Below, piece after piece: positions 7,594-14,732 of a DNA stretch of 42,571 nucleotides; the stretch's first letter is position 1, and each line of letters starts with the position of its first letter. Source of the stretch: Nocardioides sp. (lineage in GTDB: Bacteria; Actinomycetota; Actinomycetes; Propionibacteriales; Nocardioidaceae). The translations under genes and the position numbers were made by a program. Where the stretch lies: NCBI GenBank assembly GCA_026786275.1, contig JAJAYJ010000168.1, positions 1 to 42,571 of the forward strand, written 5' to 3'. The notes beneath the pieces were generated by a model that had not been told where the DNA came from, did not search any database, and saw nothing but the letters and a program-made list of their open reading frames with translations.

Positions 7594-8037
7594 ATGAGCG
7601 CACAGGAACCACATCGATCGGTCTTGCGGGTGGGTGGAGCTGACTCCGACCTGGACCAGCTGCTCTCCCACCACCTCGACGAGTTCAACCGAGCGGCCAC
7701 ACCGGGCCAGTCGCCGGCTCGCGAGCTGACCGTGCAGCGGCACAACGACGCCGGCGAGCTCCTCGGGGGGATCAGCGGCTGGACCTGGGTCGACGCGGGC
7801 GCGATGGGGATGGTGTGGGTACGGAACAACAGCCGGGGTGTGGGAGTGGGCGGCCTCCTGCTGGGTGACTTCGAAGCCGAGGCGAAGGACCGCGGGTGCA
7901 CCCACCTGTTCGTCACGTCGTTCACGTTCCAGGCGCCAGGCTTCTACGAGCGGCACGGCTACCAGGAGATCTTTAGGTGGGACGGCGTACCGACCCCCGA
8001 GCACGCCGACGCGCACTTCCGGAAGGACCTGACGTGA
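7594..8037 (+). CDS. GNAT-family N-acetyltransferase
   Basis: A 147-residue GNAT protein. The core has LTVQRHNDAGELLGGISGWT, then GMVWVRNNSRGVGVGGLLLG, containing the acetyl-CoA pyrophosphate-binding loop of motif A (R-G-x-G-x-G-x-L-L variant). It continues DFEAEAKDRGCTHLFVTSF and ends FQAPGFYERHGYQEI, the standard motif B helix with the catalytic-region Tyr. It transfers an acetyl group from acetyl-CoA to an amine; the substrate is unknown, and small molecules or antibiotics are common for this subfamily. ATG 7594 fits the family length. It lies directly downstream of the gene-remnant zone and stands alone. Confidence 0.88.
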   Translation: MSAQEPHRSVLRVGGADSDLDQLLSHHLDEFNRAATPGQSPARELTVQRHNDAGELLGGISGWTWVDAGAMGMVWVRNNSRGVGVGGLLLGDFEAEAKDRGCTHLFVTSFTFQAPGFYERHGYQEIFRWDGVPTPEHADAHFRKDLT

Positions 8038-8110
8038 ACCGCTGCACCCGTGCTGAGGAACATCCACGCGGTCCCCGACCGGGTCGCCATTTCTACCTGA
8101 TCGGGGCACG

Positions 8111-8299
8111 ATGACGGGCATGCAGGAGCCGGAGCAGGACCCAGCCGCGGCGGAGCGGGCGCAGGAGGAAGTCGCGATGCAGCATCGGATCGAGCAGGTC
8201 CGCGCCGACGCTCGCCGGGCCCGGGCCCGTGACGCCGAGCGTGACGACACCGTCGCGTTCGTCCGCGAGCTCGGTTTCGACGACCTGCTCGAGGACTGA
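8111..8299 (+). CDS. Small charged hypothetical protein
   Basis: A 62-residue, highly charged protein: EPEQDPAAAERAQEEVAMQH, then RIEQVRADARRARARDAERD, ending AFVRELGFDDLLED. It is predicted to be almost wholly helical, probably a coiled coil. No family is recognised. The regular heptad-like charge pattern and intact frame favour a real gene, but such Ala/Arg/Glu-rich frames also arise by chance in high-GC DNA. ATG 8111 and ATG 8120 are both possible starts. Confidence 0.5.
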   Translation: MTGMQEPEQDPAAAERAQEEVAMQHRIEQVRADARRARARDAERDDTVAFVRELGFDDLLED

Positions 8300-8320
8300 T
8301 CCATCGACCTGCCGAGCGCC

Positions 8321-8337
8321 CTGACCTGGGCGGTCAG
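8321..8337. terminator. Hairpin between convergent genes
   Basis: CTGACC (8321-8326) and GGTCAG (8332-8337) form a 6-bp GC-rich stem with a 5-base loop. It overlaps the stop of the minus-strand lipoprotein gene and follows the plus-strand small ORF by 21 bp. The position suits a shared terminator, but no U-tract follows on either strand. Confidence 0.35.
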
Positions 8338-8963
8338 CCCTGCAGCGTGAGCGATGCCAGCACGGGGGCGGCGAGGGCGTCGCGCTCGGCCTGGGGCATG
8401 TCGAGAGGGGTGGAGATGACGACGGTGATGTCGTGGCCCTGGTAGCGGAAGCCGTACTCGTCGGCCCAGGAGTTGAAGGCGACGTCCTTGCCGGCGAGGT
8501 GGTAGGCGGGTTGGCCGGCCACGACGATGTCGGGCTGTCGCTTCAGGGGCGGGTCGATGAAGCCGCCCTCCTGCGAGGACTTCGCCATGTAGTCGAGGGA
8601 CTCGTCGGGCACGTCGATCGCCAGGTCGTCGAGCAGCACGTTGGCGAAGTCGGGGCCGCTGACGTTGCCGCCCAGCGAGGTCAAGGTCGGGTTGTCGTTG
8701 AAGTCGGCCGGGGCGTTGATGCTGGCGATCGATCCGGGGATGAGTACCCCGGTCGCGGTGGCCACGGTCGGCTCGGTCGGCTCCGGGGTCTCCGCGGGCT
8801 CGGTCGGTGCCGGGGTCGACGAGGGGGCGATGTCGGAGGAGGAGGACGGTGTGGCGGTCGTCGAGGTCGGTGGCGAGCTGGTCGGCTCGGCTTCGTCGCC
8901 TGCGCAGGCACCGGTGGTCAGGACGAGGGCGGCGGTCAATGAACCGAGAACAAGCCGACGCAT
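8334..8963 (-). CDS. Secreted lipoprotein with a Thr/Ser/Pro-rich linker
   Basis: A 209-residue protein beginning MRRLVLGSLTAALVLTTGAC, a signal peptide with a lipobox (TTGA-C) predicting lipid attachment at Cys20. A low-complexity Ser/Thr/Pro/Glu linker follows (about residues 25-75). The globular C-terminal domain (VLIPGSIASINAPADFNDNP to LAAPVLASLTLQG) resembles LpqN/Mog1-type surface domains in length and ends with a PVLASLTL strand, but the match is loose. ATG 8963 has an AGGAG-type ribosome-binding site. It is expected on the outer face of the cytoplasmic membrane; its function is unknown. It is divergent from the type VII-like cassette that starts 152 bp away. Confidence 0.82.
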   Translation of the reverse strand: MRRLVLGSLTAALVLTTGACAGDEAEPTSSPPTSTTATPSSSSDIAPSSTPAPTEPAETPEPTEPTVATATGVLIPGSIASINAPADFNDNPTLTSLGGNVSGPDFANVLLDDLAIDVPDESLDYMAKSSQEGGFIDPPLKRQPDIVVAGQPAYHLAGKDVAFNSWADEYGFRYQGHDITVVISTPLDMPQAERDALAAPVLASLTLQG

Positions 8964-9115
8964 CGAGATCTCCTGAGGTGAGGAGTCCTCAGCGTAACCA
9001 GGTGGCGGGTGCCGGGGGCGACCCGCGATCAACCTCCCGACGTGAGGTTTGGCTCGTGGGTGATCGGGTACGGGTCCCGCGACCGCGTCGTCGAGACAGT
9101 GAGGACTGACCCATC

Positions 9116-9514
9116 GTGCTAGTACCCGACTTCGGCGGGATGATCACCAAGATCACCACGGCAGCGACCGGCTCGATCGAGGTCGTGATGGACCGCGCGA
9201 CCGTCGAGTCCGTCCGCACGCACCTCGTTGACGCGCGCCAACTCTTGACGGAGGCGCAAGCGAGCATGGGGTCCATCCCGGCCAGCGTCGTGGGGGGCTC
9301 GCCGTACGCCGAGCAGCTGGTGCAGCACTCCAAGCTGGCCAACACGCACCTGCTGGACAGCATCGCGCAGATCAACATCGGGCTGGAGAACTACGACGCG
9401 GCGATGGGGGCCTCGCTGCGCGACGTCGAGGGCACCGAGGACCTGATCGTGACCGACCTGGCCCGCGGCCACACGAACATCGGCGCGGGCACCAGCCCGA
9501 CAGGACAGGGGTGA
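9116..9514 (+). CDS. WXG/EspC-like small helical protein, candidate type VII secretion substrate
   Basis: A 132-residue protein, apparently a helical hairpin: VESVRTHLVDARQLLTEAQA, a glycine-containing turn (GSIPASVVGGS), then YAEQLVQHSKLANTHLLDSI and an IAQINIGLENYDAAMGASLR helix. This size and two-helix pattern resemble ESX-secreted WXG100/EspC-type proteins, which are exported as heterodimers, but no clear WXG motif is present. The gene ends seven bases before the next gene, which encodes a larger protein with a similar helical N-terminus; the two may form a dimer. The GTG at 9116 is used; ATG 9140 (MITKITT) is an alternative. Assignment to type VII secretion is an inference from architecture. 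Confidence 0.65.
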   Translation: MLVPDFGGMITKITTAATGSIEVVMDRATVESVRTHLVDARQLLTEAQASMGSIPASVVGGSPYAEQLVQHSKLANTHLLDSIAQINIGLENYDAAMGASLRDVEGTEDLIVTDLARGHTNIGAGTSPTGQG

Positions 9515-9521
9515 GGCGAGC

Positions 9522-10958
9522 ATGACGCAGAAGGGGCCGCAGCGGGAGCGGCTGGAGAAGTACCTGCTGGGCGCCAGCGACCAGGGCATCGCGGAGATGT
9601 CCGACGGCCTCCGGGCCTACCGAGCGGCGCTGCTTGCCGCGTCGGATCAGCTGACCCAGGCCGCCGAGAAGGTGCAGGCCAACCTGAAGGGCCACATGGC
9701 CGAGCGGGCTGCACCCGAGTTCACGACGTCGTCCGCGGGGATGACCGAGCGCGGCGACGTGGTCCTGCCGGCCAACACCAGCGTCATCATGGCGGCCTCG
9801 AAGATCGTGCACGCCAAGGCGGTGCACAGCTCCTTGGCCGACATCCCCTCCGACCCGGACCCGGTGGATCCCACCGTCCGGTACACGCCGGAGGGCGAGA
9901 AGGAAGCAGCCAGCCGGCAGGCCCAGGCCAGCCAGAACGCCGCCGCGCTCGCCGACCAGGAGGCCAAGTCCAAGGCTGCCGCCGACGGGGTCGACGAGGA
10001 GTACCAGCGGGCCATCGAGGAGATGAAGAAGATCCACGGGATCCCGGATCCGCCGGCTCCGGTGGCCGGCGCCTCGGCGACCGAGGCCGGTGGCGCGCAC
10101 ACCTCCACCTTCGCCGGCGACGGTGGCAGTGGCCCCGTCCCGACCAACGGGCCCCCGGCCGGGCCCCCGGGCGGTCCCCCGAGAGAGCCTCCGAACGAGC
10201 CCCCCCACGGGACCCCGAACGTGCCGCCGAGCGGTGTGCCGCAAGGCCCGCCGAGCGGCCCGCTGGGTCAGCCCCCGAGCGCCGGTCCCGTGATCGGTCC
10301 GCCGAGCGGGACGCCCCCGACGGTGAACCCCACGATCAGCAACCCCTTCCCGGGCTCGACGGCGGTCGGCCACGGCGCCACCTCGTCGTCGGGCGGCGGC
10401 GGTGTCGGCCTGCCGGGTGCCGGCACGGCCGGCCTGATCGCCGGCGGCGCAGGGCTGGGCGGCATGATCGCCCAGGGCATCGGCGCCAAGATCGCGGGTG
10501 GTCTGTCCGCTGGTGGAGCGGCCAAGATCGGCGCCACGGCCAAGTCGGCGGGCTCTGCGATCACCGGCAAGTCGGCCACGAGTGGCAGGTCCGGGCGCGC
10601 GGGCACCGGGGCGTCCTCGGGGCGGGCCGGGTCGTCCGGCAAGGCGGGTGCCGGAGCAGGAGCCGGTCGCGGGACCGGAGGTCGCGGCGGTGCCGGAGGT
10701 CGGGGTGCCGCTGGAGGTCGCGGGACGGGTGCGACCGCAGGCACCGGATCGCGGAGCGGGGCAGCGGGCAAGGCAGGCGCTGGCAAGGCAGGGGCCGGCA
10801 GGGCAGGCGCCGGCAGGGCAGGCGCCGGAGCCGGTCCGGGCGCCGGGCGCGGCGGTACGAAGAAGGACCGCAAGAAGGGCGACCTGTGGAACGAGGAGCT
10901 CGAGGACGGCAAGCAGTGGCTGGACGACGACGCCGCAGGTGACGCCGTCATCCAGTGA
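9522..10958 (+). CDS. Large PPE-like putative type VII substrate with Pro-rich and Gly/Ala/Lys-Arg-rich regions
   Basis: A 478-residue modular protein. Residues 1-175 form a helical domain (GIAEMSDGLRAYRAALLAAS and QLTQAAEKVQANLKGHM, then a long charged helix to EEMKKIHG). Residues about 205-275 are a proline-rich linker built on GPP/PPS units. Residues 295-350 are a Gly/Ala-rich, possibly membrane-inserting stretch. Residues 350-450 are Gly/Ala with regularly spaced Arg/Lys. The tail KKGDLWNEELEDGKQWLDDD, then AAGDAVIQ, is acidic. A helical head, low-complexity middle and acidic WLDDD tail recall actinobacterial ESX-associated PPE-like proteins. No EccC, EccB or mycosin genes are nearby, so secretion would rely on a system encoded elsewhere. 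Function unknown. Confidence 0.7.
   Translation: MTQKGPQRERLEKYLLGASDQGIAEMSDGLRAYRAALLAASDQLTQAAEKVQANLKGHMAERAAPEFTTSSAGMTERGDVVLPANTSVIMAASKIVHAKAVHSSLADIPSDPDPVDPTVRYTPEGEKEAASRQAQASQNAAALADQEAKSKAAADGVDEEYQRAIEEMKKIHGIPDPPAPVAGASATEAGGAHTSTFAGDGGSGPVPTNGPPAGPPGGPPREPPNEPPHGTPNVPPSGVPQGPPSGPLGQPPSAGPVIGPPSGTPPTVNPTISNPFPGSTAVGHGATSSSGGGGVGLPGAGTAGLIAGGAGLGGMIAQGIGAKIAGGLSAGGAAKIGATAKSAGSAITGKSATSGRSGRAGTGASSGRAGSSGKAGAGAGAGRGTGGRGGAGGRGAAGGRGTGATAGTGSRSGAAGKAGAGKAGAGRAGAGRAGAGAGPGAGRGGTKKDRKKGDLWNEELEDGKQWLDDDAAGDAVIQ
10767..10826 (+). repeat. Four tandem 15-bp repeats inside the PPE-like gene
   Basis: Units start at 10767, 10782, 10797 and 10812. The consensus is GGCARGGCAGGCGCC, with a few substitutions in the first two units and the last two identical. 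They encode GKAGA, GKAGA, GRAGA, GRAGA. The in-frame pentapeptide repeat can expand or contract without breaking the gene. Confidence 0.85.
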
Positions 10959-11044
10959 CGCCGATGCGTCGTCGTCGTGGTCGGGACCCAGTCCACACCC
11001 GTACGACGCTGCGCCGGCCGGTGCCCTCGGATCCGGCCCGGCAT

Positions 11045-11076
11045 CACTCCCGCCTGCGCAGGCTCAGGCGGGAGTG
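11045..11076. terminator. Strong bidirectional hairpin terminator
   Basis: CACTCCCGCCTG (11045-11056) and CAGGCGGGAGTG (11065-11076) form a perfect 12-bp stem with an 8-base loop. It lies between the plus-strand PPE-like gene (stop 10958) and the minus-strand TSUP gene, whose stop codon (11064-11066) touches the right arm. There is no U-tract, as is usual for actinobacterial hairpin terminators. Confidence 0.65.
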
Positions 11077-11960
11077 AGGGCGCCCTCGCGCTCGGTCGCC
11101 GCGGCGGCGCGGAGCTCTTGCCGGACCGCCCAGGCGATACCGGTGACCCACAGCACGGCCAGCAGGCCGCAGACCACGGCAACCAGCGCGCCGGTGGCGC
11201 CCGCGGACTCCGCGATCGTCTTGGAGTTCGTCACCACGATCAGGCCTCCCGCCGCGACCCCGAGCACCCGAGCGGCGAGCTTCTTGACCAGCCAGGCGGC
11301 GATCGGGGCGGCGATCACTCCGCCCACCAGCAACGCGGCGGCGTAGGACCACTCGATACCCTGAGAGCCCAGCGCGATGATGAAGCCCAGCGAGCCGCCC
11401 ACGGCGACCACGAACTCCGAGGTGTCGATCGAGCCGATCACCTTGCGGGGCTCCAAGCGGCCCGAGGAGAGCAGCGTGGTGGTGCCGACCGGACCCCAGC
11501 CGCCGCCACCGATGGCGTCGAGGGCGCCGCCGATGATGCCCATCGGTGCGAGCATCGCCGCGGAGGGGCGGGACTTGAAGGTGGGTCGCCGGCCGCCGAG
11601 GACCAGGAAGCGCCAGATCACGTAGAGGCCCAGGCTGAAGAGGATGCCGGCCACCCACGGCTTGGCGGTGTCGCTGTCCAGGCTGACCAGGAACGTCGCA
11701 CCCGCGAACGCGCCCACGAAGCCAGGCACCGCCAGGATCGAGACCGTGCGCCAGTCCACGTTGCCCAGCTTGTGGTGGGCGAAGCCGGAGACCAGCGAGG
11801 TGCCGATCTCGGAGAAGTGGACGGCGGCCGATGCGGCGGCCGGGGCGACGCCTGCGGCCAGCAGCAGCGTGGACGACGTGACGCCGTAGGCCATGCCGAG
11901 GGAGCCGTCGATGAGCTGGGCCAGAAACCCCACGAACCCGAGGACGATGAGCTTGCGCAT
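11064..11960 (-). CDS. TauE/SafE (TSUP) family sulfite/organosulfonate exporter
   Basis: A 298-residue protein with about eight membrane helices. The N-terminus MRKLIVLGFVGFLAQLIDGS followed by LGMAYGVTSSTLLLAAGVAP is characteristic of TSUP permeases, as are the paired motifs HFSEIGTSLVSGFAHHKLGN and GALDAIGGGGWGPVGTTTLL. Characterised members export sulfite or sulfoacetate, and others move various small anions, so the substrate is an inference. ATG 11960 is preferred over upstream starts because homologous proteins begin at this hydrophobic segment. A strong promoter and a leader of about 75 bases precede it. An exported sulfatase lies about 1.2 kb away on the same strand, a possible but unproven sulfur link. 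Confidence 0.9.
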   Translation of the reverse strand: MRKLIVLGFVGFLAQLIDGSLGMAYGVTSSTLLLAAGVAPAAASAAVHFSEIGTSLVSGFAHHKLGNVDWRTVSILAVPGFVGAFAGATFLVSLDSDTAKPWVAGILFSLGLYVIWRFLVLGGRRPTFKSRPSAAMLAPMGIIGGALDAIGGGGWGPVGTTTLLSSGRLEPRKVIGSIDTSEFVVAVGGSLGFIIALGSQGIEWSYAAALLVGGVIAAPIAAWLVKKLAARVLGVAAGGLIVVTNSKTIAESAGATGALVAVVCGLLAVLWVTGIAWAVRQELRAAAATEREGALTPA

Positions 11961-12043
11961 GCGGGAAGCACCCTTCGGCAGGAGCGGCAGGAGCGGCACC
12001 GCTACGGGGGCCGATGTCGAGCTCGGTTAGCACGACTAGTGAG

Positions 12044-12072
12044 ATAGTAGAGATAGCACGTTTGGGTGTCAA
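12044..12072 (-). promoter_or_regulatory. Consensus sigma-70-type promoter of the TSUP gene
   Basis: On the minus strand, TTGACA (12072-12067) is followed by exactly 17 bases and TACTAT (12049-12044). This is close to the housekeeping-sigma consensus, which is rare in this GC-rich window. Transcription would start about 75 bases upstream of the TSUP ATG at 11960. The leader contains a tandem 9-base motif, GGCAGGAGC, around 11976-11995. Confidence 0.65.
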
Positions 12073-12153
12073 AGACGTCTAGCGCTCGTCTGGTCGTACG
12101 CAGGCAGGTTCGCGTTCACCTGCCCGTCTCCGGTGGGTGGGACCGTGCCCGGC

Positions 12154-12621
12154 ATGCGAGGGGTCGTGGTCTCCGCGGCCGGGTGGGTGGTGACGCTCAT
12201 CGGCGTCGTACTGTTCCCGCTGCCGGGTCCTGGTCTGCTGCTGATCGCGGTCGGCCTGTGGCTGCTGGCCACCCAGCACGACTGGGCCGCGCGCCGCGTC
12301 GACCGGGTCCGCCTGCAGGCGCTGCACGGGGCCGCCCGCGGCGTCGCCACGGTGCCGCGGGCGTGCTGGTCGGTCGTGCTCAGCCTCGCCCTGGCGGCCT
12401 CCGGGCTGCTCTGGCTGTGGGTGCCCGCCCCGCCCGGCTGGTGGTCGGCCTCCCTGCCCGACTGGCTGTGGCTGCCCGGTGGGACGTGGTCGGGAGTGGG
12501 ACAGATCGTGTCCGGTCTGATCACGCTGGGGGTCCTCGGCTACGCCTGGGTCCGCTTCCACGGCAGGCCCGAGGAGCTGGCCGAGATCCAGGAGCGGCTG
12601 CGCGCGCTTGATCCGGTCTGA
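12154..12621 (+). CDS. PGPGW-family membrane protein (first tandem copy)
   Basis: A 155-residue protein with about four membrane segments. The N-terminal RGVVVSAAGWVVTLIGVVLF, then PLPGPGLLLIAVGLWLLA, carries the PGPG signature of the putative transmembrane PGPGW family. A basic cytoplasmic stretch (WAARRVDRVRLQALH) separates it from a second hydrophobic pair that includes PAPPGWWSASLPDWLWLPGG. Function unknown. It is adjacent to and clearly paralogous with the next gene (13 bp apart, same strand). ATG 12154 is chosen so that the protein begins at the conserved segment; a GTG at 12133 would add seven residues. Confidence 0.85.
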   Translation: MRGVVVSAAGWVVTLIGVVLFPLPGPGLLLIAVGLWLLATQHDWAARRVDRVRLQALHGAARGVATVPRACWSVVLSLALAASGLLWLWVPAPPGWWSASLPDWLWLPGGTWSGVGQIVSGLITLGVLGYAWVRFHGRPEELAEIQERLRALDPV

Positions 12622-12633
12622 GAGGCTCCTGGT

Positions 12634-13125
12634 ATGGGAGTCCCTGGCGGTGGTGTGGCCAAGCGGGTCGTGCTGGAGAGTCTGGGTTGGATCCTGGTCG
12701 TGGTCGGCGTCGCGGCCCTGGTGCTGCCCGGCCCCGGCCTGATCGCGATCTTCGCGGGCCTGGTGCTGCTCTCACAGCAGTACGAGTGGGCCGACCGTCG
12801 GGTCGAGCCGGTCCGGCTGCGGGCCATGCGGGGGGCCGCCGACAGCGTCGAGACCTGGCCCCGGATCGTCGGCTCGTGCCTCGCGGCGCTGGTGCTGATG
12901 GGCTTCGGCGTGCTGTGGATCATGGACCCGCCCGCGCCGGGCTGGTGGAGCCTGCGCGAGTCGTGGTGGCTGCCCGGCGGCATCTGGACCGGGGTCACCC
13001 AGGTCGCCTCGGGCCTCTTCGCCATCGGGCTGATCATCTACAGCTACCGGCGCTTCCACCACCGGCCCGAAGCGCGTGCTGAGCTCGACGAGGACATCTC
13101 GACCGCGGACTCCGCTGCGGACTAG
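12634..13125 (+). CDS. PGPGW-family membrane protein (second tandem copy)
   Basis: A 163-residue paralogue of the previous protein with the same architecture. KRVVLESLGWILVVVGVAAL, then VLPGPGLIAIFAGLVLLSQQ, carries the PGPG motif, followed by a basic loop EWADRRVEPVRLRAMRGAAD. The second helix pair includes DPPAPGWWSLRESWWLPGG, and a tail YRRFHHRPEARAELDED ends in acidic residues. The WADRRV-PVRL and PAPGWW blocks align with the upstream copy, so the pair arose by tandem duplication and later diverged. GAGAGG lies seven bases before ATG 12634. The function is unknown; membrane-stress roles have not been established. Confidence 0.85.
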   Translation: MGVPGGGVAKRVVLESLGWILVVVGVAALVLPGPGLIAIFAGLVLLSQQYEWADRRVEPVRLRAMRGAADSVETWPRIVGSCLAALVLMGFGVLWIMDPPAPGWWSLRESWWLPGGIWTGVTQVASGLFAIGLIIYSYRRFHHRPEARAELDEDISTADSAAD

Positions 13126-13149
13126 GACCCTCGGGCACCGATCGACAGG

Positions 13150-14649
13150 TCAGTCGACCCGAATCGGCCGGTTGCAGGCCGCCCCACGGCAGTTCTTGAG
13201 CCTGTCGAGCCCCGACCTCATGGCCTTCGCCAGAGCGGGGTCGCGCAGCGAGTCCAGCTGGCGCGGGTCGGCACGCAGGTCGTAGAGCTCGGACGCGCCG
13301 TTGACGTACTGGATGTAGGAGTGGTCCCGGGTGCGCAGGCCGAGGAAGAACCGCCGGTCCGGTGACGTGCGGCCCAGCTCGCGGGTGCTGCCCATGATCC
13401 CGCCGCTCTCGTAGAGCACGGCGCGGTCGGCGTACGCCGCGGGGTCGGCGACGACGTCGAGCAGGGAGACGCCGTCCTGCCGACGCCCGGCCCTGGCCCC
13501 CGCCAGGTCGGTGATGGTGGCGGTGATGTCGTGCAGCGTCACCAGGGTGTCCTCGTGCGCGCCGATCGGGACCCCCGGGCCGCGCATGATCAGCGGCACA
13601 CCGGTGACCTCCTCGTAGGGCAGGTCCTTGCCGGAGGGGATGTTGTGCTCGCCGAGGGCGAAGCCGTTGTCGCTGGCGAAGATGATCAGGGTGTCGTCGA
13701 GCTCGCCACTCGCCTCGAGCCGGCCGATGGTCCTGGCGATCATCCGGTCCACGCCCCGCACGGCCTGAGCCATCAGCAGGCTGTGCCGACGGATCGTGGC
13801 CCGACGGCCCGGCTGCAGGACCGGCAGCCGCTGGCGCAGGAACCGCGGCTTGTCGGACATGTCGGGCTCGTGCGGCGTGGGCGGCACGTCCAGCGCCCGC
13901 CGATCGGCCCTCATCGGCTCCGGCTGGTGCCAGCCACGCTCGGGGGACCACGCGTCGTGCGGGGCGAGGTAGCCGGACCAGACGAAGAACGGCTTCGCGG
14001 TGTCGATCGCCCGGGCCGTGAACTTCTCGGTCGCCTGCGTGCTGTGGCCCGGGACCCGGCGCAGGGTGCCGTCGACGTTCCAGACCTGGTCGGTGTAGTC
14101 GTAGGCCTGCTGGCCCGGCGGCACGCTCCAGGTGTCCCAACCGGGCGGGACCTCGCGGGGGTCGCCGTCGCCGTAGCGGTTGAGGAACTTGCCGACGAGC
14201 GAGGTCCGATAGCCCCGCTTGCGCATCCACGTCCCGATCGTGTCCTGCGGGTCGCTGTGCCTTGTGAACCAGTAGTAGCCGCCGTGCTGCTCGGCGTCGT
14301 TGCCCATCACGCGGTGGTTGTGCGCGTACTGCCCGGTCAGGATCGAGGTGCGGGCGGGGCAGCAGAGGGGGAAGGTCGAGAAGGCGTTGTCGAACGTGGT
14401 GCCCTGGTCGGCGATCAGCTCCTGGACGTGGGGCATGTGGACCAGCTGGTCCTCGCGCATGTCGTCGACGAGGATGAGGAGCACGTTGGGCCTCGACGTG
14501 CTCGCCGGCGGGCCGAGGGCGACCGCGGGCGGTTCTCCCGCGGTGGCGGGCCCGGGCCCGGCCACCCCCACGCCCAGCAGCGAGGACGCCAAGGCCGCGA
14601 CCAGGGCGAGCAGCACGACCTGCGCGGCGCGGGCACGGTGGGCGGTCAC
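13150..14649 (-). CDS. Exported sulfatase (alkaline phosphatase superfamily)
   Basis: A 499-residue type I sulfatase. From GTG 14649 it begins with a signal-like stretch (VTAHRARAAQVVLLALVAAL), then RPNVLLILVDDMREDQLVHM supplies the two metal-binding aspartates. STFPLCCPARTSILTGQYAH contains the C-x-P-x-R motif whose first Cys is converted to formylglycine by a separate maturation enzyme. FASDNGFALGEHNIPSGKDL gives the second metal site (D-N) and the active-site Lys. It hydrolyses sulfate esters outside the cell; the substrate is unknown, and glycan or aryl sulfates are the usual ones. An upstream ATG (14688) would add 13 residues. It is divergent from recC, with starts about 85 bp apart. Confidence 0.92.
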   Translation of the reverse strand: MTAHRARAAQVVLLALVAALASSLLGVGVAGPGPATAGEPPAVALGPPASTSRPNVLLILVDDMREDQLVHMPHVQELIADQGTTFDNAFSTFPLCCPARTSILTGQYAHNHRVMGNDAEQHGGYYWFTRHSDPQDTIGTWMRKRGYRTSLVGKFLNRYGDGDPREVPPGWDTWSVPPGQQAYDYTDQVWNVDGTLRRVPGHSTQATEKFTARAIDTAKPFFVWSGYLAPHDAWSPERGWHQPEPMRADRRALDVPPTPHEPDMSDKPRFLRQRLPVLQPGRRATIRRHSLLMAQAVRGVDRMIARTIGRLEASGELDDTLIIFASDNGFALGEHNIPSGKDLPYEEVTGVPLIMRGPGVPIGAHEDTLVTLHDITATITDLAGARAGRRQDGVSLLDVVADPAAYADRAVLYESGGIMGSTRELGRTSPDRRFFLGLRTRDHSYIQYVNGASELYDLRADPRQLDSLRDPALAKAMRSGLDRLKNCRGAACNRPIRVD

Positions 14650-14732
14650 GCGGTGAAGAGTAAAGGACGTCGCCGCGATCGGTGCCATGATCGGGCCGCC
14701 CGGAGGTCGTCGAGGTCCCGAGGGGGTTGTCG

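Noticed and set aside
11960-12072. Riboswitch in the TSUP leader
   Set aside because: The leader is only about 75 bases and I could not find conserved riboswitch pairing; the promoter alone explains the signal.
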